Assembly: GCF_040907265.1 (NCBI RefSeq)
Contig: NZ_JBFOHP010000002.1
Location: 2,194,501-2,258,500, forward strand
Direction of reading: 5' to 3'
Source: Streptomyces sclerotialus
GTDB taxonomy: Bacteria; Actinomycetota; Actinomycetes; Streptomycetales; Streptomycetaceae
DNA length: 64,000 bases
The notes beneath the pieces are model-generated. The model had not been told where the DNA came from. It saw nothing but the letters and a program-made list of their open reading frames with translations, and made no database searches. How positions within the stretch are numbered: the first letter of the stretch is position 1; each line of letters opens with the position of its first letter. The translations under genes were made by a program, and so were the position numbers. Below are positions 32,428-40,402 of this stretch, piece by piece.

Positions 32428-34257
32428 ATGCCGTCCCGCCGTACGCTCCGCAGACCGCTCACGCTCGCCTCGGTGGCCGCCGCTGCCGTCGCCGCCGGGC
32501 TGCTCGCCGTTCCGCAGTCCGCCGCGGCCGCGGACGCCAGGATCCACGACATCCAGGGCAGCACCCGCATATCCCCGCTGGCCGGGAAGCAGGTCACGGG
32601 CGTGCCCGGCGTCGTCACCGCCGTACGCTCCTTCGGGTCGGCGCGCGGCTTCTGGTTCCAGGACCCGCACCCGGACCGGGACCCGGCCACCAGCGAGGCG
32701 GTCTTCGTCTTCACCGGGAAGCAGACCCCGGACGTCGCCGTGGGCGACGCGGTGGAGGTGACCGGCACGGTCACCGAGTACTACCCCGGCGGCAAGGACG
32801 CGGGGCTGCAGTCCGTCACCGAGATCACTGGCGCGAAATGGACGGTGACCTCGGCGAAGAATCGTCTCCCCGCGGCCTTCCGGCTGAGCCCGTCGTCCGT
32901 GCCGAATCGATACGCCCCGGACCACGGCGGCAAGGACATCGAGCCGCTGAAGCTGCGGCCCGGCTCGTACGCGCTGGACCGCTACGAGTCGCTGGAGGGC
33001 ATGCGGGTCGCGGTCTCCGACGCGCCGGTCGTCGGCCCCACGACCTCCTACAACGAACTGTGGGTGACCGCCGAGCCCAAGCACCGGCGCACCGCCCGCG
33101 GCGGCACGCTCTACTCCTCGTACGCCGACCCGAACGCGGGCCGCCTCAAGGTCACCTCGCTCATCCCGTTCGCCGAGCGGCCCTTCCCGGTCGCCGACGT
33201 CGGTGACGCGCTGACCGGCACCACCGCCGGGCCGCTGGACTACGACAACTTCGGCGGCTACACGATCGAGGCCACGGACCTGGGCGCGCTCGCCGACCAC
33301 GGGCCGTCCCGCGAGACGACCCGCAAGCAGTCGGCCGACGAGCTGTCGGTCGCCACGTACAACGTCGAGAACCTCTCACCGAAGACCGCCCGGGCCAAGT
33401 TCGACCGGCTGGCCGAGGCGCTGGTGAAGAACCTCGCCTCGCCCGACATCGTGGCTCTGGAGGAGGTCCAGGACGACAACGGGCCCACGAACGACGGAGT
33501 CGTGTCCGCGGACGCCACGCTGAAGAAGCTCACCGACGCCGTCGTGAAGGCCGGCGGCCCGGCGTACAAGTGGGCCCAGATCGACCCGGCCGACGACCAG
33601 GACGGCGGCCAGCCGGGCGGCAACATCCGCGTCGCCTTCCTCTACGACCCCGAGCGGGTCTCCTTCACCAGCGCGCCCGGCGGCGACGCGACGACCCCGG
33701 TGCAGGTCGGGGAGAAGGACGGGCACGCCGCCCTGTCCGTCTCCCCCGGCCGTATCGACCCCGGCAACGCGGCCTGGAAGGACAGCCGCAAACCGCTCGC
33801 CGGCCAGTTCTCCTTCCGCGGCGAGCCGGTCTTCGTGGTCGCCAACCACTTCAACTCCAAGGGCGGCGACCAGGGGCTGGACAGCCGTTTCCAGCCGCCG
33901 GCCCGCACCTCCGAGACCCAGCGCGTCGCGCAGGCCGAGGCCGTGCGCGGCTTCGTGCAGGACGTCCTCGCCGTCGACCCGAAGGCGGCCGTGATCGTCG
34001 CGGGCGACCTGAACGACTACCAGTTCTCACCGGCGCTCAAGAAGCTCACCGCGGGCGGCGTCCTCACCGACCAGGTGAACCGGCTCCCGAAGGCCGAGCG
34101 CTACGGCTACGTCTACAACGGCAACTCCCAGGCCCTGGACCACATGCTCACCAGCCCGGCCCTGACCCGTACCGACTACGACATCGTCCACCTCAACGCT
34201 GAATTCGCCGACCAGGCCAGCGACCACGACCCGCAGGTGCTGCGCGTCAGGCCCTGA
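32428..34257 (+). CDS. Secreted nuclease: OB-fold plus endo/exonuclease-phosphatase domain
   Basis: A 609-residue exported protein. The signal peptide is RRPLTLASVAAAAVAAGLLAVPQSAAAADA with an Ala-x-Ala cleavage site near residue 35. The N-terminal half contains an OB-fold-like part (VPGVVTAVRSFGSARGFWFQDP and GDAVEVTGTVTEYYP), and the C-terminal half is an EEP nuclease/phosphatase (LSVATYNVENL, VALEEVQDDNGP, HFNSKGGDQ, VIVAGDLNDYQFS, ASDHDPQVLRVRP). Together these match extracellular nucleases of the YhcR/ExeM/Xds type, which degrade DNA and release phosphate. ATG with CCGGAGG five bases upstream. A PHO-like box lies 105 bases upstream. Its last 11 bases overlap the convergent EI24 gene. Confidence 0.88.
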   Translation: MPSRRTLRRPLTLASVAAAAVAAGLLAVPQSAAAADARIHDIQGSTRISPLAGKQVTGVPGVVTAVRSFGSARGFWFQDPHPDRDPATSEAVFVFTGKQTPDVAVGDAVEVTGTVTEYYPGGKDAGLQSVTEITGAKWTVTSAKNRLPAAFRLSPSSVPNRYAPDHGGKDIEPLKLRPGSYALDRYESLEGMRVAVSDAPVVGPTTSYNELWVTAEPKHRRTARGGTLYSSYADPNAGRLKVTSLIPFAERPFPVADVGDALTGTTAGPLDYDNFGGYTIEATDLGALADHGPSRETTRKQSADELSVATYNVENLSPKTARAKFDRLAEALVKNLASPDIVALEEVQDDNGPTNDGVVSADATLKKLTDAVVKAGGPAYKWAQIDPADDQDGGQPGGNIRVAFLYDPERVSFTSAPGGDATTPVQVGEKDGHAALSVSPGRIDPGNAAWKDSRKPLAGQFSFRGEPVFVVANHFNSKGGDQGLDSRFQPPARTSETQRVAQAEAVRGFVQDVLAVDPKAAVIVAGDLNDYQFSPALKKLTAGGVLTDQVNRLPKAERYGYVYNGNSQALDHMLTSPALTRTDYDIVHLNAEFADQASDHDPQVLRVRP

Positions 34258-35065
34258 ATCCGGGGTGCGGCGCGGGCACTTCCCCCGCGCCGCCCGCGGG
34301 CCCCTGCTCAGGTTCCGGGTCCGCCGCCGGCTGCGGCACCAGCTCCCGTACCAGCAGCGTCGCGCCCGCGACCGCGCCCGGCATCAGGACCACGGCGACG
34401 AACGGCACCAGGAAGAGCAGGACGAGCGGGGTGCCGAAGCCGACGGCGAGCGCCTTGCGGCCGCGCAGCAGCCGCATCCGCTCGCGCACCGGAATGCCGC
34501 GGCGCTGCAGGGCGACCGAGGTCAGCTCGACGGTGAGGAAGAAGCCGGAGACGCAGAAGCCGATGGCCGGGATCACGGTCTGGCCGATGACCGGCAGGAA
34601 GCCCAGGACGAAGAAGAGCAGTCCGAACCCGGCGGCCCGCAGCAGCACGTACACGCTGTCCTTGACCGCGATCCACACCTCGCGCCAGAGCGGCAGGTCC
34701 GGGCCCTCGGGGCAGTCCCCCTCGGACTCCTCGACCTTTTCCGACAGCGACTCGTAGAACGGGTCGCCGATCACCAGCGTGACGGCGGTGAAGGTGAGGA
34801 CGGACAGCAGCAGGCCGCCCGCCACGAGCAGCGCGACGAACAGCCCGCGCACCAGCCCCTGCCAGGGCGAGCCCCAGCCGTCGGCGAACGGTGTCGCCCA
34901 GCCGGCGATGTCGTCCGCCCAGAAGAAGAAGACGGTCAGCGCGACCGCGTACAGCACCAGGGTGACGAGCGCGGGCAGCAGCCCGAAACCCCACCACCGG
35001 CCGTGCCGCGCGACCCAGCGCTGCCCCTTGCCCCAGTAACCCAGCCCCGCCACAAGATCACGCAT
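34247..35065 (-). CDS. EI24 domain (CysZ-like) membrane protein
   Basis: A 272-residue protein with about five to six hydrophobic segments (GFGLLPALVTLVLYAVALTVFFFW; LVRGLFVALLVAGGLLLSVLTFTAVTLVIGDPF; AAGFGLLFFVLGFLPVIGQTVIPAIGFCVSGFFL; VGFGTPLVLLFLVPFVAVVLMPGAVAGATLL). The DPFYESLSEKVEE loop and overall layout match the EI24 family, related to the E. coli sulphate permease CysZ. Substrate or role here is unknown. The C-terminus is Pro/Gly/Glu-rich. It overlaps the nuclease gene by 11 bases at the 3' ends. ATG start without an obvious ribosome binding site. Confidence 0.82.
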   Translation of the reverse strand: MRDLVAGLGYWGKGQRWVARHGRWWGFGLLPALVTLVLYAVALTVFFFWADDIAGWATPFADGWGSPWQGLVRGLFVALLVAGGLLLSVLTFTAVTLVIGDPFYESLSEKVEESEGDCPEGPDLPLWREVWIAVKDSVYVLLRAAGFGLLFFVLGFLPVIGQTVIPAIGFCVSGFFLTVELTSVALQRRGIPVRERMRLLRGRKALAVGFGTPLVLLFLVPFVAVVLMPGAVAGATLLVRELVPQPAADPEPEQGPAGGAGEVPAPHPGFRA

Positions 35066-35095
35066 ACGGTCACCCTATCGGGGGCCACCGACAAT

Positions 35096-35147
35096 GCCGA
35101 AGGCCCGTGCGCTCCGGACGGGATCCGGGGCGCACGGGCCGTTCGGC
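35096..35147 (-). terminator. Terminator downstream of dapD
   Basis: GCCGAA + GGCCCGTGCGC (35096-35112) pairs with GCGCACGGGCC + TTCGGC (35130-35147) with one bulged G; loop of 17 bases. Confidence 0.8.
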
Positions 35148-35166
35148 GGTGCCGTGGACGTGCGGC

Positions 35167-36156
35167 TCAGTTGTGGTGCAGCACGTCGTTCAGGCCGCCC
35201 CACTCCGCGTTGTTCGGACGGGCCTCCACCACGCCGGTGGTCGAGTTGCGGCGGAAGAGGATGTTGTCCGCGCCGGACAGCTCGGCGGCCTTGACGATCT
35301 GGCCGTCGGGCATCGTCACGCGGGTACCGGCGGTGATGTAGAGACCCGCCTCGACCACGCACTCGTCGCCGAGCGCGATGCCGACACCGGCCTCGGCGCC
35401 GACCAGGCTGCGCTCGCCGATGCGGATGCGCTCCTTGCCGCCGCCGGAGAGGGTGCCCATGGTGGACGCGCCGCCGCCGATGTCGGAGCCGTCGCCGACC
35501 ACCACGCCCTGGCTGATGCGGCCCTCGACCATGGAGGAGCCCAGCGTGCCGGCGTTGAAGTTGACGAAGCCCTCGTGCATGACGGTGGTGCCGGCCGCGA
35601 GGTGCGCGCCCAGGCGGACCCGGTCGGCGTCGGCGATGCGGACGCCGGACGGGGCGACGTAGTCGGTCATCCGCGGGAACTTGTCGACGCCGAAGACGGC
35701 GAGGTGCAGGCCCTCGGCGCGGGCGTTCAGCCGCACGGTCTCCAGCTGGTCGACGGCCACCGGGCCGAGCGAGGTCCAGGCGACGTTGGCCATCAGGCCG
35801 AAGATGCCGTCGAGGTTCTGGCCGTTCGGCTGCACCAGGCGGTGGCTGAGCAGGTGGAGACGGAGGTAGACGTCGTGCGCGTCCAGCGGCTTGTCGTCGA
35901 TCGAGGAGATGACCGTGCGCACGGCCACGATCTCCACGCCGCGGCGGGCGTCGGCGCCGAGCGCCTTGGGCGCGGCCTCGCCGAGCAGTTCGGCGGCGCG
36001 CTCGGCGGTCAGCCGCTCGGTACCGGCCGGGCCGGGCTCGGCGACGAGCTCGGGCGCCGGGAACCAGGTGTCCAGGACGGTGCCGTCGGTGGTGACGGTG
36101 GCGAGTCCGGCGGCGACGGCGCCGGTCGTACGGGAGGAGGCTGCTGCTTCGGTCAT
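35167..36156 (-). CDS. dapD: Tetrahydrodipicolinate N-succinyltransferase DapD
   Basis: DapD adds a succinyl group from succinyl-CoA to tetrahydrodipicolinate in lysine and diaminopimelate synthesis, needed for the cell wall. The 329-residue length and the sequence [50 protein letters not shown] fit the actinobacterial DapD form. A left-handed beta-helix of hexapeptide repeats follows ([59 protein letters not shown]). The ATG at 36156 lacks a ribosome binding site, but a TAGGTT -10-like hexamer overlaps the tetR stop six bases upstream, so dapD may be transcribed as a leaderless message besides the tetR read-through. Confidence 0.95.
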   Translation of the reverse strand: MTEAAASSRTTGAVAAGLATVTTDGTVLDTWFPAPELVAEPGPAGTERLTAERAAELLGEAAPKALGADARRGVEIVAVRTVISSIDDKPLDAHDVYLRLHLLSHRLVQPNGQNLDGIFGLMANVAWTSLGPVAVDQLETVRLNARAEGLHLAVFGVDKFPRMTDYVAPSGVRIADADRVRLGAHLAAGTTVMHEGFVNFNAGTLGSSMVEGRISQGVVVGDGSDIGGGASTMGTLSGGGKERIRIGERSLVGAEAGVGIALGDECVVEAGLYITAGTRVTMPDGQIVKAAELSGADNILFRRNSTTGVVEARPNNAEWGGLNDVLHHN

Positions 36157-36162
36157 GCGGAA

Positions 36163-36168
36163 AACCTA
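36163..36168 (-). promoter_or_regulatory. -10-like hexamer of dapD inside the tetR stop
   Basis: TAGGTT, containing the tetR TAG stop codon, is followed by TTCCGC and the dapD ATG. Spacing of six bases fits a leaderless promoter. Confidence 0.5.
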
Positions 36169-36774
36169 ACCGGCGCGCCCCCGGCCTGGCGAACCGGTCT
36201 CAGCCGTCAGACGTGCGCGGACCGGCACCGGCTGCTCGCCGGTCACCCGGGCCACCTCGGCCCGTACCTCGTCCCGGTCGAACGGCCGGCCGGTGAGGAG
36301 CAGCTGCAGCAGCAGCCCGTCGATCAGCGCGCCGAGCACCCGGGCCGTACCGAGGTCGGTGTACCGGGCGAGCACCTCCAGCGTGCTGTCCAGCCATTCG
36401 GCGGCCACCGGGCTCAGCGCGGGCCGCCGCAGCGCCGCGAGGTAGAGCTCGTACTCCATCCGCACCCGGCCGCGCCGCTCGTCGTCCATGTACGCCTGGA
36501 GCAGGTCGGCGATCCGGTCCGCGAGCGGCGCTTCCCGCTCCAGGTACGCCGTCCAGCTCGCCACCGCGGTGCCCGACTCGCCGCACACCTGCCGCAGCGC
36601 GGCCACCAGCAGGTCGTCCAGGGACGCGAAGTGGTACGTGGTCGAGCCCAGCGGCACGTCCGCGGCGCGGGCCACCACGCGGTGGCTGAGCGCCCCGATG
36701 CCCTGCTCCTCGGCCACCCGGATCGCCGCGTCGATGATCCGCTGCCGCCGCTCGGGGTCGTAGCGCCGGGGCAT
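36166..36774 (-). CDS. TetR family transcriptional regulator
   Basis: A 202-residue repressor with the TetR helix-turn-helix in ERRQRIIDAAIRVAEEQGIGALSHRVVARAADVPLGSTTYHFASLDDLL. The C-terminal ligand domain (about 60-195) is divergent. Its ATG overlaps the stop of the SMR pump gene (TGATG), so both are translated from one message. It most likely represses that message through the tandem 22-base element over the SMR start. The inducer is unknown, probably a cationic drug or dye. Confidence 0.9.
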   Translation of the reverse strand: MPRRYDPERRQRIIDAAIRVAEEQGIGALSHRVVARAADVPLGSTTYHFASLDDLLVAALRQVCGESGTAVASWTAYLEREAPLADRIADLLQAYMDDERRGRVRMEYELYLAALRRPALSPVAAEWLDSTLEVLARYTDLGTARVLGALIDGLLLQLLLTGRPFDRDEVRAEVARVTGEQPVPVRARLTAETGSPGRGRAG

Positions 36775-37094
36775 CAGTGCGCCCCGCCCAGGTTCAGCAC
36801 GACCACGCCGACGATGATCAGCGCGATGCCGATCAGCCGTGCCGCGTTCGCCGCCTCCCCGAGGAACAGCATCCCTATGGCGGCGATCACGGCGGTCCCG
36901 GCGCCGGACCAGATCGCGTACGTGGTCCCCACGCTCATCGTCTTCAGCGTCTGCGCGAGCAGCACGAAGGCGACCAGGTACCCCGCCGCGGTGCCGAGCG
37001 AGGGCCACAGCTTGGTGAACCCGTCGCTGTACTTCATCGCGGTGGTGGCCAGCACCTCCACCAGAATCGCCGCACCCAGCGTCACATAGGCCAT
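36774..37094 (-). CDS. Small multidrug resistance (SMR) family transporter
   Basis: A 106-residue protein with four transmembrane segments, the standard size for EmrE/Sug-type SMR proton antiporters. The membrane glutamate is in ILVEVLATTAMKYSDGF; the signature VGTTYAIWSGAGTAVIAAIGMLFLGE and LIGIALIIVGVVVLNL complete the fold. It would export cationic compounds or guanidinium-like ions. The ATG at 37094 has no ribosome binding site; a TACGCT hexamer seven bases upstream suggests a leaderless transcript. TetR is coupled downstream and dapD follows nine bases after tetR. Confidence 0.92.
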   Translation of the reverse strand: MAYVTLGAAILVEVLATTAMKYSDGFTKLWPSLGTAAGYLVAFVLLAQTLKTMSVGTTYAIWSGAGTAVIAAIGMLFLGEAANAARLIGIALIIVGVVVLNLGGAH

Positions 37095-37136
37095 GCGTAC
37101 AAGCGTACACAACGATGCGTACGGGCGTACACAACC
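37093..37136. promoter_or_regulatory. Tandem 22-bp operator over the SMR-tetR start
   Basis: Two copies, 37093-37114 and 37115-37136, differ at only three positions. Each contains two GCGTAC motifs eight bases apart and an ACAAC tail, giving GTAC-N4-GTAC dyads. The repeat overlaps the start codon and the presumed -10 (TACGCT on the minus strand), as expected for autorepression by the TetR protein. Confidence 0.65.
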
Positions 37137-37158
37137 TGATCGACGAGGCACGGAAAAC

Positions 37159-37193
37159 GGCCGTGCCCGCCAGGTGTCCTGGCGGGCACGGCC
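37159..37193 (-). terminator. Rho-independent terminator of the suf operon
   Basis: A perfect 16-bp stem (GGCCGTGCCCGCCAGG / CCTGGCGGGCACGGCC) with a three-base loop. On the minus strand it is followed by GTTTTC, a short T-run. It also has AAAAA after it in the other direction. Confidence 0.9.
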
Positions 37194-37215
37194 GAAAAAC
37201 CGGTCGACGGGCGGC

Positions 37216-37578
37216 TCAGACGTTGAACCCCAGCGCGCGCAGCTGCTCGCGGCCGTCGTCGGTGATCTTGTCGGGGCCCCACGGGGGCATCCAGACCCAG
37301 TTGATCCGCAGCTCGTTGACGATGCCGTCGGTGGCGGACTTCGCCTGGTCCTCGATGACGTCGGTCAGCGGGCAGGCCGCCGAGGTGAGCGTCATGTCGA
37401 TGGTGGCGATGTTGGCGTCGTCGATGTGGATGCCGTAGATCAGGCCGAGGTTGACCACGTCGATGCCCAGCTCGGGGTCGACGACGTCGTACAGGGCCTC
37501 GCGGACCTCTTCCTCGGTGGCCGGCTTCAGGGCGGCTGCCCCGGCCGGCGCCTCCGTGGCGCTTGCGTTCTCGGTCAT
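37216..37578 (-). CDS. sufT: SufT-like DUF59 (MIP18) Fe-S assembly factor
   Basis: A 120-residue protein of the DUF59 family that helps mature iron-sulphur proteins. Conserved DPELGIDVVNLGLIYGIHI and TSAACPLTDVIEDQAK (the Cys that may bind cluster or thiol) and the WVWMPPWGPDKITDDGREQLRALGF end are present. It is the last gene of the suf operon; its ATG overlaps the sufU stop as ATGA. The name SufT is used for DUF59 proteins in Suf operons; the general annotation would be metal-sulphur cluster assembly factor. Followed by a strong terminator. Confidence 0.9.
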   Translation of the reverse strand: MTENASATEAPAGAAALKPATEEEVREALYDVVDPELGIDVVNLGLIYGIHIDDANIATIDMTLTSAACPLTDVIEDQAKSATDGIVNELRINWVWMPPWGPDKITDDGREQLRALGFNV

Positions 37579-38033
37579 GCGGTCTTCGCCTCCTCGGAGA
37601 GGGCCTTGGCCGTCGCGTCCTTCCACGCCATCCAGCTCAGGAGGGCGCACTTGACGCGGGCGGGGTACTTCGAGACGCCGGCGAACGCGACGGCGTCCTC
37701 CAGCACCTCCTCCATGGCGTCGTCGGGCTCGATCTGGCCCTTGGACTGCATCAGCTCCAGGAAGGTCTCCTGGATCTGCTGTGCCTCGCCGAGCTGCTTG
37801 CCGACCAGGAGTTCATTGAGGACGGAGGCGCTGGCCTGGCTGATGGAGCAGCCCTGGCCGTCGTAGGACACGTCTTCAATGGTCGCGCCGTCCAGGCGGA
37901 CGCGCAGGGTGATCTCGTCACCGCAGGTCGGGTTGACGTGGTGCACCTCGGCGTCGCCGTCCCGCAAGCCCCGGCCGTGCGGGTGCTTGTAGTGGTCCAG
38001 GATGACGTCCTGGTACATGGAATCCAGCTTCAC
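37575..38033 (-). CDS. sufU: SufU scaffold-like Zn-dependent sulfurtransferase
   Basis: A 152-residue SufU that accepts sulphur from SufS using a zinc ion. The three conserved Cys motifs are NPTCGDE (about 41), GQGCSISQAS (about 66) and RVKCALLSW (about 128), and the GRGLRDGDAEVHHVNP insert marks SufU rather than IscU. It lies 20 bases after the sufS stop and overlaps sufT by four bases. ATG start with no strong ribosome binding site. Confidence 0.95.
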   Translation of the reverse strand: MKLDSMYQDVILDHYKHPHGRGLRDGDAEVHHVNPTCGDEITLRVRLDGATIEDVSYDGQGCSISQASASVLNELLVGKQLGEAQQIQETFLELMQSKGQIEPDDAMEEVLEDAVAFAGVSKYPARVKCALLSWMAWKDATAKALSEEAKTA

Positions 38034-38053
38034 GGGTCAGTCAGTCCTCGTCC

Positions 38054-39310
38054 TCATCCGAAGAAATTACGGACGTGCTCCAGGCCGTCGACCAGGGCGT
38101 CGACCTCGGCCGGGGTGGAGTACAGATAGAACGACGCTCGTGTCGTCGCAGGAATTCCGTACCGCAGGCAGACCGGCCGCGCGCAGTGGTGGCCGACCCG
38201 GACCGCGATGCCCTGCTCGTCGAGCACCTGCCCCACGTCGTGCGGGTGGATGTCACCGAGCGTGAAGGAGATCGCGGCGCCCCGGTCCTCGGCCGTGGTC
38301 GGGCCGATGATCCGCAGGTCGGGGACCTCCAACAGCCGCTTCACCGCGTACTCGGTGAGCGCGTGCTCGTGCTCGGCGATCCGCTCCATGCCGATGGAGT
38401 TGAGGTAGTCCACCGCCGCGCCGAGGCCGACGGCCTGGGCGATCGGGGGCGTGCCCGCCTCGAACTTGTGCGGTGCCGGGGCGTACGTGGAGGAGTGCAT
38501 CGAGACGGTCTCGATCATCTCGCCGCCACCGAGGAACGGCGGCAGGTCCTCCAGCAGCTCCTGGCGGCCCCACAGCACGCCGATGCCGGTCGGGCCGCAC
38601 ATCTTGTGGCCGGTGAAGGCCACGAAGTCGGCCTGGAGCGCCTGGACGTCCAGCGGCATGTGCGGCGCGGCCTGCGAGGCGTCGAAGACGACCAGCGCGC
38701 CGACGTCCTGCGCCTTGCGGACGATCGCCTCGACGGGGTTGACCGTGCCCATGAGGTTGGACACCAGGGTCAGGGAGACGACCTTGGTCTTCTCCGTGAT
38801 GATCTCGTCGATGTTCGAGAGGTCGAGCCGGCCGTCCTCGGTCAGCCCGAACCACTTCAGCTTCGCGCCCGTGCGCTGCGAGAGCAGCTGCCACGGCACG
38901 ATGTTGGAGTGGTGCTCCATCTCCGTGATGACGATCTCGGTCTCGTGGTCCACCCGGTAGGGCTCATCGGCCCAGCCCAGCATGTTCGCGACGAGGTTGA
39001 GCGACTCCGAGGCGTTCTTGGTGAAGATCACCTCGTCGCGGCTCGGTGCGTTGATGAACTCGGCGACCTTGTCGCGAGCACCTTCGTACAGCGCCGTGGC
39101 CTCCTCGGCGAGCACATGCACGCCGCGATGGACATTGGCGTTGTAGCGTTCGTAGTACTCGCTCAGCACGTCGATGACCTGGCTGGGCGTCTGCGAGGTC
39201 GCAGCGCTGTCCAGGTAGACGAGCTTCTTCCCGTCGTGGAGCTCACGCCCCAGGATGGGGAAGTCCTTACGGATCGCCTCTGTGTCGAGGAGGCCCGGCA
39301 GCTGTGTCAC
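38054..39310 (-). CDS. sufS: Cysteine desulfurase SufS
   Basis: A 418-residue PLP enzyme that takes sulphur from cysteine to supply Fe-S assembly. The Schiff-base Lys is about 236 (AFTGHKMCGPTGIGVLWG), ITEMEHHSNIVPW and VFDASQAAPHMPLDVQ are PLP-binding parts, and the active-site Cys loop is GHHCARPVCLRYGI near residue 376. The GTG start overlaps the sufC stop as GTGA, so it is co-translated. Class V aminotransferase fold, group II desulfurase. Confidence 0.97.
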   Translation of the reverse strand: MTQLPGLLDTEAIRKDFPILGRELHDGKKLVYLDSAATSQTPSQVIDVLSEYYERYNANVHRGVHVLAEEATALYEGARDKVAEFINAPSRDEVIFTKNASESLNLVANMLGWADEPYRVDHETEIVITEMEHHSNIVPWQLLSQRTGAKLKWFGLTEDGRLDLSNIDEIITEKTKVVSLTLVSNLMGTVNPVEAIVRKAQDVGALVVFDASQAAPHMPLDVQALQADFVAFTGHKMCGPTGIGVLWGRQELLEDLPPFLGGGEMIETVSMHSSTYAPAPHKFEAGTPPIAQAVGLGAAVDYLNSIGMERIAEHEHALTEYAVKRLLEVPDLRIIGPTTAEDRGAAISFTLGDIHPHDVGQVLDEQGIAVRVGHHCARPVCLRYGIPATTRASFYLYSTPAEVDALVDGLEHVRNFFG

Positions 39311-40071
39311 GCGGTTGCGCCACCCTTCACGTACGCCTCGTAGCCCTCGGCCTCCAGCTTGTCCGCCAGCTCCGGGCCACCGGACTCGGCGATCCGGCCG
39401 TTGGCGAACACGTGGACGTGGTCGGGCTTGATGTAACGGAGGATCCGCGTGTAGTGGGTGATCAGCAGGGTGCCGACCTCACCGGTCTCGCGGACCCGGT
39501 TGACGCCCTCGGAGACGATGCGCAGCGCGTCGACGTCCAGACCGGAGTCGGTCTCGTCGAGGATCGCGATCTTCGGCTTGAGCAGCTCCAGCTGGAGGAT
39601 CTCGTGGCGCTTCTTCTCACCGCCGGAGAAGCCCTCGTTGACGTTGCGCTCGGCGAACGCCGGGTCCATGTTGAGGCGCTCCATGGCCTCCTTGACCTCC
39701 TTGACCCACGTCCGCAGCTTGGGGGCCTCGCCGCGGACGGCGGTGGCGGAGGTGCGCAGGAAGTTGGAGACGGAGACGCCGGGGACCTCGACCGGGTACT
39801 GCATGGCGAGGAAGACGCCGGCGCGGGCGCGCTCGTCGACGGACATCTCCAGGACGTCCTCGCCGTCGAGGGTGACGGTGCCGCCGGTGATCGTGTACTT
39901 GGGGTGACCCGCGAGGGAGTACGCGAGGGTGGACTTGCCGGAGCCGTTGGGGCCCATGATGGCGTGCGTCTCGCCCTGCTTCACGGTCAGGTCGACGCCC
40001 TTCAGGATCTCGCGCGGGCCGTTCTCGGCCTCGACGGAGACGTGCAGGTCGTGAATCTCAAGCGTTGCCAT
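39307..40071 (-). CDS. sufC: Fe-S assembly ATPase SufC
   Basis: A 254-residue ABC-type ATPase of the SufBCD scaffold complex. Walker A is IMGPNGSGKSTLAYSLAG, the Q-loop follows in LAMQYPVEVPGVSVSNFLR, the signature is GFSGGEKKRHEILQ and the Walker B is IAILDETDSGLDVDAL. The 7-base gap to the upstream Rieske gene and the overlap with sufS show one operon. No membrane partner, as expected for this soluble SufBC2D complex. Confidence 0.97.
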   Translation of the reverse strand: MATLEIHDLHVSVEAENGPREILKGVDLTVKQGETHAIMGPNGSGKSTLAYSLAGHPKYTITGGTVTLDGEDVLEMSVDERARAGVFLAMQYPVEVPGVSVSNFLRTSATAVRGEAPKLRTWVKEVKEAMERLNMDPAFAERNVNEGFSGGEKKRHEILQLELLKPKIAILDETDSGLDVDALRIVSEGVNRVRETGEVGTLLITHYTRILRYIKPDHVHVFANGRIAESGGPELADKLEAEGYEAYVKGGATA

Positions 40072-40078
40072 GGGGAAC

Positions 40079-40402
40079 TCAGGACTCCTGGGTGACGGAG
40101 ACGAGCACGTCGTCCCCTTCGATCTTTACGGGGTATACGGGGACGGGCTGCGTCGCGGGAAGGCCGGACGGCTTGCCGGTGCGGAGGTCGAAGCTGGAGC
40201 CGTGCAGCCAGCACTCGATGGAGCAGTCCTCCACCTCGCCCTCCGAGAGGGAGACGTTCGCGTGCGAGCAGATGTCGTTGATCGCGAACACCTCGCCCTC
40301 GGTGCGGACGACCGAGACCGGGGTGCCGTCGAGCTCGACCCGCTTGGGGGTGTCCTCTTCGAGCTCGCTCAGCCCACAGGCTCGTACGAAGTTGGGGGTC
40401 AT
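40079..40402 (-). CDS. Rieske-type [2Fe-2S] ferredoxin within the suf operon
   Basis: A 107-residue soluble Rieske domain with CSHANVSLSEGEVEDCSIECWLHGSSFDL, giving the CxH ... CxxH cluster ligands. No transmembrane helix and no catalytic domain, so it is a ferredoxin of the small-subunit type used in electron transfer. It is overlapped by sufD (ATGA) and lies seven bases before sufC. It may supply electrons for cluster assembly or reduction. Its presence inside suf is known for actinobacteria, but its role is unclear. Confidence 0.9.
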   Translation of the reverse strand: MTPNFVRACGLSELEEDTPKRVELDGTPVSVVRTEGEVFAINDICSHANVSLSEGEVEDCSIECWLHGSSFDLRTGKPSGLPATQPVPVYPVKIEGDDVLVSVTQES

